From NCBI RefSeq assembly GCF_003233725.1, contig NZ_QKQV01000007.1:62001-126000 (forward strand): a stretch of DNA of 64,000 nt, given 5' to 3'. The DNA is from Mesonia sp. K7 (GTDB lineage Bacteria; Bacteroidota; Bacteroidia; Flavobacteriales; Flavobacteriaceae). A program made the position numbers and the translations under genes. Below the pieces are notes generated by a model, which ran no database searches, had not been told where the DNA came from, and saw nothing but the letters and a program-made list of their open reading frames with translations. Of the stretch, positions 38,644 through 46,471 are shown piece after piece (within the stretch, counting starts at the first letter, position 1; each line of letters opens with the position of its first letter).

Positions 38644-39870
38644 GTGAATAAACTAAAGAATATATTTGTTATTTTGTTTTTCATCGTTTGTGGAAACATG
38701 TTTTCGCAAACCGTGAACACCGGAGTGATGTATGTAAGTGAAAACACCACATTTTCTACAGTAAAAGAATTTAATAATACAAACACAGGAACATTTTACA
38801 ACGACGGCGATAGCTATATCTACAGCCACTTCAACAATGATGGTATTGTCGATTATGTTGATGGCGATGGTCTTACCCGATTTATAGGAACAAGCATACA
38901 ACAGATCACAGGCTTAAACACACTTTATTTTTATAATGTATTGTTCAATAACACTTCAACCCAAGTTCCGTTTGAGTTGCATAATAAAATTAGTATTGCT
39001 AACATAGGTGATTTTACCAACGGTATTGTAAATAATGAAGATTATGGCGGGTTATTTATTTTTGAAAACAATGCCACACATCTAAACGTTTCAGACTACA
39101 GCCACGTAGACGGTTATGTTTTGAAAAATGGTGACGCCGAATTTAAATACCCTATTGGCGATGGGGGTTATTACCGTTTTGCGACGATTGGCGAAACCGA
39201 AAACACTGCCAATATATTTCAAGGAAAATACTTTCTTCAAAACTCTGATCTAAATTACCCTCACGAAAATAAAGAAGAAAAGATAGAATTTATTGATGAT
39301 ACAGAATATTGGGTGATAGAAAAAAAAGAAGGTTCCCCAGAAAATATAATTCTAAGCCTTTCTTGGAATGAAAACACTACGCCTTACACGATTACGGAGA
39401 ATCCAGGCAGTGACTATATAAGTATCGTACGTTGGGATACTGCAACCCAAAAATGGATTAATGAAGGAGGATTTGTCGATGAAACCGAAAAAACAGTAAC
39501 TTCGCTACTTACAGGTTATGGTGTTTTTACACTTGCCAAAATACAGACACCGTCTGAAAGTGCAGAAGATCATGTCATTTATAATGAGTTTTCACCAAAC
39601 GGCGATGGCATCAACGATACTTTTATCATTGAAGGAATAGAAAATTACCCTAATAATAAGCTAGAAGTTTACAATAGATGGGGTAATATGGTTTATGAAA
39701 AGAGAGGTTATGACAATAGTTGGGATGGAATTTCGACAGCTCGTGCTACTTTAAATATCAATGAAATTTTGCCGGTAGGTACGTATTATTATATTTTGAA
39801 ACTTGGTGCACATAAAGTAACAGGAAATATTGCAAGAACCAAAACGGGTTGGATATATATAAACCGATAA
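38644..39870 (+). CDS. T9SS type B sorting (gliding-associated CTD) protein
   Basis: This 408-residue protein starts at GTG 38644, with signal peptide IFVILFFIVCGNMFSQ. The body is a beta-rich domain with no family I recognise. The C-terminal about 90 residues form the gliding-motility-associated/T9SS type B domain: FSPNGDGINDTF, LEVYNRWGNMVYEKRGYDN, WDG, GTYYYILKLG. Such proteins are exported by T9SS with help from a PorP/SprF partner, and one is encoded 2 bp downstream. It is the clearest surface cargo of this cluster. Confidence 0.8.
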   Translation: MNKLKNIFVILFFIVCGNMFSQTVNTGVMYVSENTTFSTVKEFNNTNTGTFYNDGDSYIYSHFNNDGIVDYVDGDGLTRFIGTSIQQITGLNTLYFYNVLFNNTSTQVPFELHNKISIANIGDFTNGIVNNEDYGGLFIFENNATHLNVSDYSHVDGYVLKNGDAEFKYPIGDGGYYRFATIGETENTANIFQGKYFLQNSDLNYPHENKEEKIEFIDDTEYWVIEKKEGSPENIILSLSWNENTTPYTITENPGSDYISIVRWDTATQKWINEGGFVDETEKTVTSLLTGYGVFTLAKIQTPSESAEDHVIYNEFSPNGDGINDTFIIEGIENYPNNKLEVYNRWGNMVYEKRGYDNSWDGISTARATLNINEILPVGTYYYILKLGAHKVTGNIARTKTGWIYINR

Positions 39871-39871
39871 A

Positions 39872-40798
39872 ATGATAAAAGTATTCCGAATAAAAAAGAT
39901 ATTGAAGCTTATCATTTTTCTGATGACGTGTAGTGCATTTGCTCAACAAGACCCGCAATTTACGCAGTATATGTACAACACCTTAAGCATCAATTCTGGA
40001 TATACAGGACAAAGAGATGCGATAAGTGCTGTCATCTTATACAGAAACCAATGGGTAGGTTTAGATGGAGCTCCTCAAACACAAACCTTAGGTATACACG
40101 GACCTTTAAGAAATGACGCCTTAGGCTTAGGTCTTTCTATTGTAAATGACATCATTGGTCCGACAAACGAAACTTACCTTAACGGCAATTTTTCTTACAC
40201 GATTTTTGTAGATGATTACCTCACAGAATTATCATTTGGTTTAAACGCAGGATTACATATTCTGAATAACGACTGGACCAAAGGTAATTTTAGGCAAGAA
40301 GGAGACCCTTTGTTTTCCGATAATATTAATCTGACTTCACCTATGATTGGAGCAGCACTTTATTTGCATAGTGAAAATTATTATGTGGGTTTCTCAGTGC
40401 CTAATTTTTTAAAAACAGAACATTACGATACTTTTAAGAAGTCACTAGCAACAGAAAGGATGCATTTTTATTTGATAGGAGGTTATGTTTTTGATATCAA
40501 TAGAAACTTAAAACTTAAACCTGCTTTTTTAGCAAAAGCAGTAAGCGGAGCTCCTATTATTGCTGATATTTCCCTCAATGCTTTGGTAAATGAAAAAGTA
40601 CATTTCGGACTTTCCTATCGTTGGGACGATTCCTTTAGTGGCTTAGTAGGGTTTAATATAAATCAGGATTTGTTTATAGGTTACGCCCACGACAGAACGA
40701 CGACAGGTTTAAGTGGCTATAATTATGGAACCCACGAAATTATGATGCGGTATGAATTTATGAAAAATAGAAGAGTAATTTCCCCTAGATTCTTCTAA
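39872..40798 (+). CDS. PorP/SprF family outer-membrane protein
   Basis: This 308-residue protein has a signal peptide ending near residue 24 (TCSAFAQQD) followed by the PorP/SprF hallmark DPQFTQYMYNTLSINSGYTG and a beta-barrel-like body (WVGLDGAPQTQTLGIHGPL; ALGLGLSIVNDIIGPT). In gliding flavobacteria SprF is needed to export the type B cargo SprB. It starts 2 bp after its presumed cargo gene and lies upstream of an OmpA gene, so the three are almost certainly co-transcribed. Confidence 0.85.
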   Translation: MIKVFRIKKILKLIIFLMTCSAFAQQDPQFTQYMYNTLSINSGYTGQRDAISAVILYRNQWVGLDGAPQTQTLGIHGPLRNDALGLGLSIVNDIIGPTNETYLNGNFSYTIFVDDYLTELSFGLNAGLHILNNDWTKGNFRQEGDPLFSDNINLTSPMIGAALYLHSENYYVGFSVPNFLKTEHYDTFKKSLATERMHFYLIGGYVFDINRNLKLKPAFLAKAVSGAPIIADISLNALVNEKVHFGLSYRWDDSFSGLVGFNINQDLFIGYAHDRTTTGLSGYNYGTHEIMMRYEFMKNRRVISPRFF

Positions 40799-40826
40799 AT
40801 CAGAGAATTTTAATTATTTTTAGCGT

Positions 40827-42773
40827 GTGAAAAATTACATTTATATCATTTTTATAATTTTTCCTTTACTGTTATTTTCACAAAAAAGTAAAGTTAAAAG
40901 CGCAGACAAAAGTTTTGAAGATTATCATTTTGTAAAAACTTCAGATATTTTGTTGGATGTAGTGGGTAAAGGCTATGAAAGCGAAGATGTTTTAGCGCAA
41001 TTAGCACAGTCTTATTACCTCAGAAATAATTTTGCTGAAGCGGAAAAATGGTATGGAAAACTTATCGCTTTAAAAGAAAAAGAAGGCACATTAAATAATA
41101 TCAATCCAGAATACATCTATCGTTACGTGCAAACCTTAAGGTCTTCACAGAAATATGACTTAGCAGAACAATGGATGATTAAGTTTAAGGAACTCTTACC
41201 TGAAGATTTAAGGGTTAAAAATTACGAACAAGAAAAAGATGAGATAGAAGCGCTTAAAGATAAGCCTAAGTTTGTCAATCTTAAAAACATTAATATCAAC
41301 TCTAAAAATTCAGATTTTGGTGCCTATCCGTACCAAGATATGATTTTATTTTCATCCTCTAGAGGTGAAGGAAGAAAATATGAATGGAACAATCAGCCTT
41401 ATTTAGATGTTTATCAAGCCAAAAGAAGAAACGATTCTACTTTTTATAACGTAGAGAAATTCAGTTCAGACATCAATTCAAATTTACACGAATCTTCCAT
41501 CGCTTTTTATGCCAACGATTCGATTATGTTTTTTACCAGAGATAACGATCGGGTTTCAAGAGATAACACTATAAAACTTCAAATTTATAAAACGGTATTA
41601 GGAAAAAAAGGATGGTCAAAGCCAAAAAGAGTGAGTTTTTGCGATGACAACTACAATTTTGCCCATTCTACGATCAACAAAGCAGGAACCTTTATGTATT
41701 TTGCTTCAGATATGCCCGGTTCGCTAGGCCAGTCAGATATATACAAAGCACCCATACACAAAGACGGGACTTTGGGTATACCCGAAAATCTGGGGGAACT
41801 CATCAATACAAAAGGAGTAGAATCTTTCCCTTTTATCAATGAAAATGGTGATCTTTTCTTTTCTTCCAACGGAAGACCAAACTTAGGAGGTGTCGATATT
41901 TTTGTAATTCGGGATTTTGAAAATAAAATAAAAAATTCTGAAGAAATAAATATAGAAAACCTGGGGATACCTTATAACAGTCCGAAAGACGATTTTGCCT
42001 ATTTTGAAGATGAAGGTGGAGAAACAGGTTTTTTAGCATCCAATAGAGATGGAGGAAAAGGGGATGATGATATTTACAGGTTTTACAAAACAGTCGAAAA
42101 CATAGAGGAGCAGCCGAAGCAAGAGTTGATTGTACACGTATTGAGCAAAAAAAGCTCAGATTCATTAACTCATTCAACGGTGTCGCTCTTTAACAGATTT
42201 GGAGACGAAATAACCAGAGAAGAGATAGACAAAGCAAGTACACTTATCGAAGGCTTAGAAGAAGATCAAGAGTATATTGTAAGGGTTTATAAAGAAGGCT
42301 ATATTTTGGAAGAAACAAGATTTAAGACCTCAAACCAAACCTACACACAAAGACTGAGTATTTATCTTGATGAAGAGGAATCTACCAAGTTTAAAATAGG
42401 TGACGATTTAGCAAAGATTCTCGATATTCCGTTTATTTATTTTGAGTATGACAAAGCCGAAATTACCAAAAAAGCGGAAGTAGAATTGCAGAAAGTAATT
42501 TCGTTCTTAAATAGTTATCCCGATGTAAAGATAGATGTGCGTTCCCATACTGATAGTAGAGGTTCAGACGCTTATAACCTAGAGCTTTCTAAGAGAAGAA
42601 ATGACGCCACCAAAAAATATATTATAGAAGTTGGCGGTATTACCGCCGATAGAATTTCTGGTGAAGGTTATGGTGAAACAAAACCTGTCAACCATTGTAC
42701 CAATGGTGTAAAATGTACTGATCAAGAGCACCAGCTTAACAGACGGAGCGAGTTTATTATAGAAGAATTGTAA
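40827..42773 (+). CDS. TPR-PD40-OmpA peptidoglycan-binding protein
   Basis: This 648-residue protein starts at GTG 40827 with a signal peptide (IIFIIFPLLLFSQKS). TPR-like repeats span about residues 40-130. PD40/WD40-like beta-propeller repeats follow (about 150-420; FASDMPGSLGQSDIYKA, FFSSNGRPNLGGVDIFV), then a carboxypeptidase-regulatory-like domain (430-515) and an OmpA domain (530-648) with the peptidoglycan ligands in RSHTDSRGSDAYN and LSKRRND. This architecture matches PorE-type proteins that tie T9SS components to the cell wall. It probably anchors the PorP/SprF partner upstream. Confidence 0.82.
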   Translation: MKNYIYIIFIIFPLLLFSQKSKVKSADKSFEDYHFVKTSDILLDVVGKGYESEDVLAQLAQSYYLRNNFAEAEKWYGKLIALKEKEGTLNNINPEYIYRYVQTLRSSQKYDLAEQWMIKFKELLPEDLRVKNYEQEKDEIEALKDKPKFVNLKNININSKNSDFGAYPYQDMILFSSSRGEGRKYEWNNQPYLDVYQAKRRNDSTFYNVEKFSSDINSNLHESSIAFYANDSIMFFTRDNDRVSRDNTIKLQIYKTVLGKKGWSKPKRVSFCDDNYNFAHSTINKAGTFMYFASDMPGSLGQSDIYKAPIHKDGTLGIPENLGELINTKGVESFPFINENGDLFFSSNGRPNLGGVDIFVIRDFENKIKNSEEINIENLGIPYNSPKDDFAYFEDEGGETGFLASNRDGGKGDDDIYRFYKTVENIEEQPKQELIVHVLSKKSSDSLTHSTVSLFNRFGDEITREEIDKASTLIEGLEEDQEYIVRVYKEGYILEETRFKTSNQTYTQRLSIYLDEEESTKFKIGDDLAKILDIPFIYFEYDKAEITKKAEVELQKVISFLNSYPDVKIDVRSHTDSRGSDAYNLELSKRRNDATKKYIIEVGGITADRISGEGYGETKPVNHCTNGVKCTDQEHQLNRRSEFIIEEL

Positions 42774-42841
42774 TACCAAACCCTACATTTTTCAAGTCGG
42801 TTTTTTTAGGTTAGAATTTTTATAACTTGTATTTTTACCAA

Positions 42842-43357
42842 ATGAGTAAAGAACAAGTTATTCTGGTAAACGAAAAAGACGAGCAAATTGGTGTGATGGA
42901 AAAAATAGAAGCACACCAAAAAGCACTTCTGCATCGAGCCTTTTCAGTATTTGTATTTAACGATCAAAACGAATTACTTCTTCAGCAGAGGGCAGAATCC
43001 AAATACCATTCACCGGGTTTGTGGACCAATACCTGCTGCAGTCATCAGCGCGTTGGAGAAACCAATATAGAAGCAGGAAAAAGAAGATTGAATGAAGAAA
43101 TGGGTTTTACCACAGATTTAGAAGAAGTCACGTCGTTTATCTATAAGACGTCTTTCGATAACGGTCTTACCGAACACGAATACGATTATATTTTGGTGGG
43201 AAAGTATAATGAAAATCCAAATGTAAACCCTGAAGAAGTGAGTGCGTACAAGTGGATGACCTTAGAAGACACCAAAAAAGATATGCAGCAAAATCCAGCG
43301 AATTATACTTCTTGGTTTAAAATTATCTTCGATAAATACTACAATTTTATCTCGTAA
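42842..43357 (+). CDS. idi: isopentenyl-diphosphate delta-isomerase (type I, Nudix)
   Basis: This protein of about 171 residues isomerises IPP and DMAPP for isoprenoid synthesis. Type I IDI features are visible: NTCCSHQR with the metal/catalytic Cys and His, the Nudix-like box GETNIEAGKRRLNEEMGF and the Glu-rich EHEYDYILVG. I chose the ATG at 42842; an upstream TTG at 42827 would add five residues. The stop is immediately followed by the queD ATG. Confidence 0.88.
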   Translation: MSKEQVILVNEKDEQIGVMEKIEAHQKALLHRAFSVFVFNDQNELLLQQRAESKYHSPGLWTNTCCSHQRVGETNIEAGKRRLNEEMGFTTDLEEVTSFIYKTSFDNGLTEHEYDYILVGKYNENPNVNPEEVSAYKWMTLEDTKKDMQQNPANYTSWFKIIFDKYYNFIS

Positions 43358-43765
43358 ATGAAAGTAACCGTACATAGAAAATCCCATTTTAATGCCGCCC
43401 ATAGACTTTACAATAAAGAATGGAGTGACGAAAAAAACATGGAGATTTTCGGGAAATGTAGTAACCCAAATTACCATGGCCACAATTATGAATTGATTGT
43501 TTCCGTCACCGGAGAAATCAATCCCAAAACAGGTTATGTCATCGATTTAGGTAAACTTAAGGAAATTATAAGAGAAGAAATAGAGGAGAAGTTCGACCAT
43601 AAAAACCTTAATTTGGATACCAAGGAGTTCCAAAACCTTAATCCTACCGTCGAGAACATTGCCGTGGTCATTTACCACAAGTTAAAGCCCAAATTAAAAC
43701 CTGCTTTGGACTTAGAGATCACTTTGTACGAAACGCCGCGTAACTTTGTAACTTATAAAGGTTAA
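43358..43765 (+). CDS. queD: 6-carboxy-tetrahydropterin synthase (QueD/PTPS family)
   Basis: This 135-residue protein has the zinc ligands of the family in HFNAAHRL and HGHNYE, and the catalytic Cys in FGKCSNPN. The reaction forms 6-carboxy-tetrahydropterin from dihydroneopterin triphosphate for queuosine synthesis, although related enzymes make other pterins. Its ATG directly follows the idi stop codon and manA follows 6 bp later, so the three form one operon. Confidence 0.85.
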   Translation: MKVTVHRKSHFNAAHRLYNKEWSDEKNMEIFGKCSNPNYHGHNYELIVSVTGEINPKTGYVIDLGKLKEIIREEIEEKFDHKNLNLDTKEFQNLNPTVENIAVVIYHKLKPKLKPALDLEITLYETPRNFVTYKG

Positions 43766-43771
43766 CTTTTG

Positions 43772-44740
43772 ATGCAGTCACCACTCTATCCTTTAAAATT
43801 TCAGCCAATTCTCAAAGAAAAAATTTGGGGCGGAGAAAAATTGCATCAAGTTTTAGGGAAGCAGAAAATTTCTAATCAAATTGGGGAAAGTTGGGAAATC
43901 AGTGCGGTCGAAAATGATGTTTCGGTAGTTGCCAACGGAGTTTTAAAAGGTAAAAGCTTACGCGAAATAGTAGAAGCTTACAAGGCAGATTTAGTAGGTA
44001 AAAAAGTTTATCATAAGTACGCTAACAACTTTCCGTTGCTCATCAAGTTTATCGATGCGACAGAAGATTTGTCAGTGCAAGTTCATCCTGGAGACAAAAT
44101 TGCCCAACAACGTCATAATTCTTTTGGTAAAACCGAAATGTGGTATGTGTTAGATGCCGAAGAAAATGCTTCTATTGTGGCGGGATTTCATAAGAATACC
44201 TCCAAAGAAGATTATTTAGAAGCACTTGAACAAGAAAATTTAGAAGCGGTTTTAAACAAAACTTCCGCGAAAAGTGGCGACACTTTTTTGGTAAAAGCGG
44301 GTTTAGTTCATGCGATCGGAAAAGGAGTTTTATTGGCAGAAATACAACAAACTTCAGACATTACCTATCGCATTTACGATTACAACCGTACCGATAAAGA
44401 AGGCAACAAACGCGAGTTGCATACCGAAGATGCTATTGACGCGATAGATTTTGATAGTCATGATTATAGAGTAGCTTATACAACTAAAAACAACCAACTA
44501 CAAGATTTGGTGAGTTGCAAGTATTTCAATTCAGAAATCTTACAATTAGAAAATACAACCGACTTTAAGCTTCACATCAACCCAGATTCTTTTGTGATTT
44601 TAATTGGGGTAGAAGGAAAAGCCAATATCAAACATCACCAAATTACGATCAAAAAAGGAGAAACCGTATTGATTCCGGCCAATTTAGGGGAAATTTCGCT
44701 TCAAGCGGAAAGCAGTAAAATTTTGGTGGTGACTATCTAA
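43772..44740 (+). CDS. manA: mannose-6-phosphate isomerase, class I type
   Basis: This protein of about 322 residues is a cupin-fold isomerase converting fructose-6-P and mannose-6-P. It has the zinc-site segments SVQVHPGD and GKTEMWYVLDAE, and LVKAGLVHAIGKGV. The ATG at 43772 is preferred over a TTG one codon earlier. Its stop codon abuts the stop codon of the convergent SRPBCC gene with no spacer, so the two transcripts must overlap. Confidence 0.88.
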   Translation: MQSPLYPLKFQPILKEKIWGGEKLHQVLGKQKISNQIGESWEISAVENDVSVVANGVLKGKSLREIVEAYKADLVGKKVYHKYANNFPLLIKFIDATEDLSVQVHPGDKIAQQRHNSFGKTEMWYVLDAEENASIVAGFHKNTSKEDYLEALEQENLEAVLNKTSAKSGDTFLVKAGLVHAIGKGVLLAEIQQTSDITYRIYDYNRTDKEGNKRELHTEDAIDAIDFDSHDYRVAYTTKNNQLQDLVSCKYFNSEILQLENTTDFKLHINPDSFVILIGVEGKANIKHHQITIKKGETVLIPANLGEISLQAESSKILVVTI

Positions 44741-45175
44741 TTATTGGCTTTCAGCAAAGGCCTTAAAAGTTTCCATATATTTCATCGATTGTTTTTTAAA
44801 GGCACCCGGCATCAAAAAGCCCATCACCTTCATAAAGCCTTTAAACTGAAATTCGTTTTCGGTAATGTGCTTGGTCTGATTTTCCGAAAGTTCGACAAAC
44901 TTATTCCTGACCATATTAAAAACGCCGTCGGCTTCGTAGGTTCCAGAAAACTCGTGCGGAAGGTTTTTTACCGTAATGGTTTCTATCATTTCGATTTCCC
45001 GTTTTCCCATTTTAAACTTCAGTTTCGATTTGGCGCCAACTTCACCTGGAGTTCCACTCAAGTGCTCAAAACTCTGTAAACCTTCCATCCATTTGTCCAT
45101 ATTCTCGACGCTGTCAAATAACTGAACCACTTCGTCAATGGGTTTGTTGATGATAATTTCTTGGGTGTATTTCAT
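44741..45175 (-). CDS. SRPBCC family protein
   Basis: This 144-residue protein has the START/Bet v1-like helix-grip fold pattern (EIIINKPIDEVVQLFDSVEN, then WMEGLQSFEHLSGTPGEVG, and a C-terminal amphipathic helix MKYMETFKAFAES). Members bind lipids or other hydrophobic ligands; no ligand can be named. It lies in convergent overlap with manA. Confidence 0.78.
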   Translation of the reverse strand: MKYTQEIIINKPIDEVVQLFDSVENMDKWMEGLQSFEHLSGTPGEVGAKSKLKFKMGKREIEMIETITVKNLPHEFSGTYEADGVFNMVRNKFVELSENQTKHITENEFQFKGFMKVMGFLMPGAFKKQSMKYMETFKAFAESQ

Positions 45176-45190
45176 TTTTATATAAGTTTT

Positions 45191-46072
45191 TTAGCTTTTT
45201 ATATCTTCCATTTTACTCCAGAATTCAACCTGATTTCTCTTATCAGCACTCATTTGTAGATATTTATTTTTAACACTTTCAAATTGATTTATAAAATTGA
45301 TAATAATTTTAGAAGTTAAAATGGAGTTTATTGATAACACCAACGAACATTCTTTTAATACAGATTTTTCAATTCTATATATGGAATTATATTGTCTATC
45401 ACTTATGTGTTCCGAGTGTGCATAATTTGAATAGATCTTCCACATTTCATCCACTCTTTCGTCTTTGATGCCACTTTTTTCAAACAAAACTTTACTTTTA
45501 ATAAGTTTTGCATATTTTGGATTTAGATAGTTGTATTGAGTCTTTTTGTCAGCACTATTATAAATTTCTGAATTTTTAATGTTTTTTATAGCTTCATTGC
45601 TTTCTTTCTTAATTTTATTTAAGAATTCTTTTCTTTTTGGAAAATCTGAGGTTATATTAAATTCAAGTTGTTTTTGTAATCCGTGTAATTTATAAACGTT
45701 ATATCGGAAGTTCTTTTCTTGGGTAGAAATATCATCAAAAAGTAAATAATAAATAATGAGAAATGATTCAATTTGCATTCTAGTAATACTATTTATAGAA
45801 AATATATCTACAATTTTTGCATTCTGATTCACTAAATTGAACTCATTTCCTTTTATTAGGTTTATAAGACTTTGATTTGCTAATCCAAATCTGAAAAACT
45901 TCCCTTCTAACTCCCTTTGGAAATACTCGATTTTTTCTTTGTTATCAAAAAGACTTTGAGTTAAAATAAATAATGAATTTGTTATCTTATCAAAATGATT
46001 TATTTGTGAAATAATATTATTGCTCGCCTTAGCAAAATATATATCAATTAAATCTTTTAATTTTTTATTCAT
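45191..46072 (-). CDS. orphan AT-rich gene, DUF5677-like hypothetical protein
   Basis: This protein of about 293 residues is rich in Lys, Asn and Ile and has no signal or membrane segment. The motif YSNYAHSEHISDRQYN near the end recalls the HEPN-like/DUF5677 group, but I am not sure. I start at ATG 46072 (MNKKLKDLIDIYFAKA); a TTG at 46168 would run through the divergent promoter at 46153-46185. The gene is more AT-rich than its neighbours and interrupts housekeeping genes, which suggests acquisition by transfer. The function is unknown. Confidence 0.55.
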   Translation of the reverse strand: MNKKLKDLIDIYFAKASNNIISQINHFDKITNSLFILTQSLFDNKEKIEYFQRELEGKFFRFGLANQSLINLIKGNEFNLVNQNAKIVDIFSINSITRMQIESFLIIYYLLFDDISTQEKNFRYNVYKLHGLQKQLEFNITSDFPKRKEFLNKIKKESNEAIKNIKNSEIYNSADKKTQYNYLNPKYAKLIKSKVLFEKSGIKDERVDEMWKIYSNYAHSEHISDRQYNSIYRIEKSVLKECSLVLSINSILTSKIIINFINQFESVKNKYLQMSADKRNQVEFWSKMEDIKS

Positions 46073-46152
46073 TATAAAACTTATAATTTTTATGAAACCA
46101 AGATAACCATTATTCCCAAACCTTAATTCGTCAAAAAGACTTTTCTCCCTTT

Positions 46153-46185
46153 TTGTATTCACTATCAATATTTCAAGTATCTTTG
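46153..46185 (+). promoter_or_regulatory. promoter of the 88-aa gene
   Basis: TTG at 46153-46155 and TATCTTTG at 46178-46185 are 22 bp apart, within the Bacteroidota range. Transcription would start about 13 nt before the ATG at 46205. Confidence 0.55.
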
Positions 46186-46204
46186 CATTTTAAAATAAAT
46201 CATC

Positions 46205-46471
46205 ATGGCGAACAAAAGAGAGTTAAAAAGAGATTTGAACTATGTAATGGGCGATATTATAGAGGCGGCTTACATTCATCAGATTGCAAACCCAGAAGCA
46301 GATCATTCAAAATCAGAAGCAATTGTAGATAAAGCGATCGAGCATTTTGACCATTACATCACCAAAATCAATGAAAGAAAGGTAGAAAACAGAGGTGCTC
46401 ACTTAAAGCAAGTGAACCAAGATATCGAAAAAGATGCGAAAGCACTTATCAAAGAGCTAAACGCGCTTTAA
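46205..46471 (+). CDS. conserved hypothetical protein (88 aa)
   Basis: This small, charged, mostly helical protein (KRELKRDLNYVMGDIIEAAY; ADHSKSEAIVDKAIEHFDHY) has no signal peptide. I believe close relatives are common in Flavobacteriia, but the function is unknown. It has a good promoter of its own. Its TAA and the gldG stop codon on the other strand share the palindrome TTAA, so the convergent genes overlap by 4 bp. Confidence 0.7.
   Translation: MANKRELKRDLNYVMGDIIEAAYIHQIANPEADHSKSEAIVDKAIEHFDHYITKINERKVENRGAHLKQVNQDIEKDAKALIKELNAL

Noticed and set aside
46073-46168. Longer N-terminus of the orphan gene from a TTG at 46168
   Set aside because: It overlaps a good divergent promoter (46153-46185), and an ATG with a sensible N-terminus lies at 46072.
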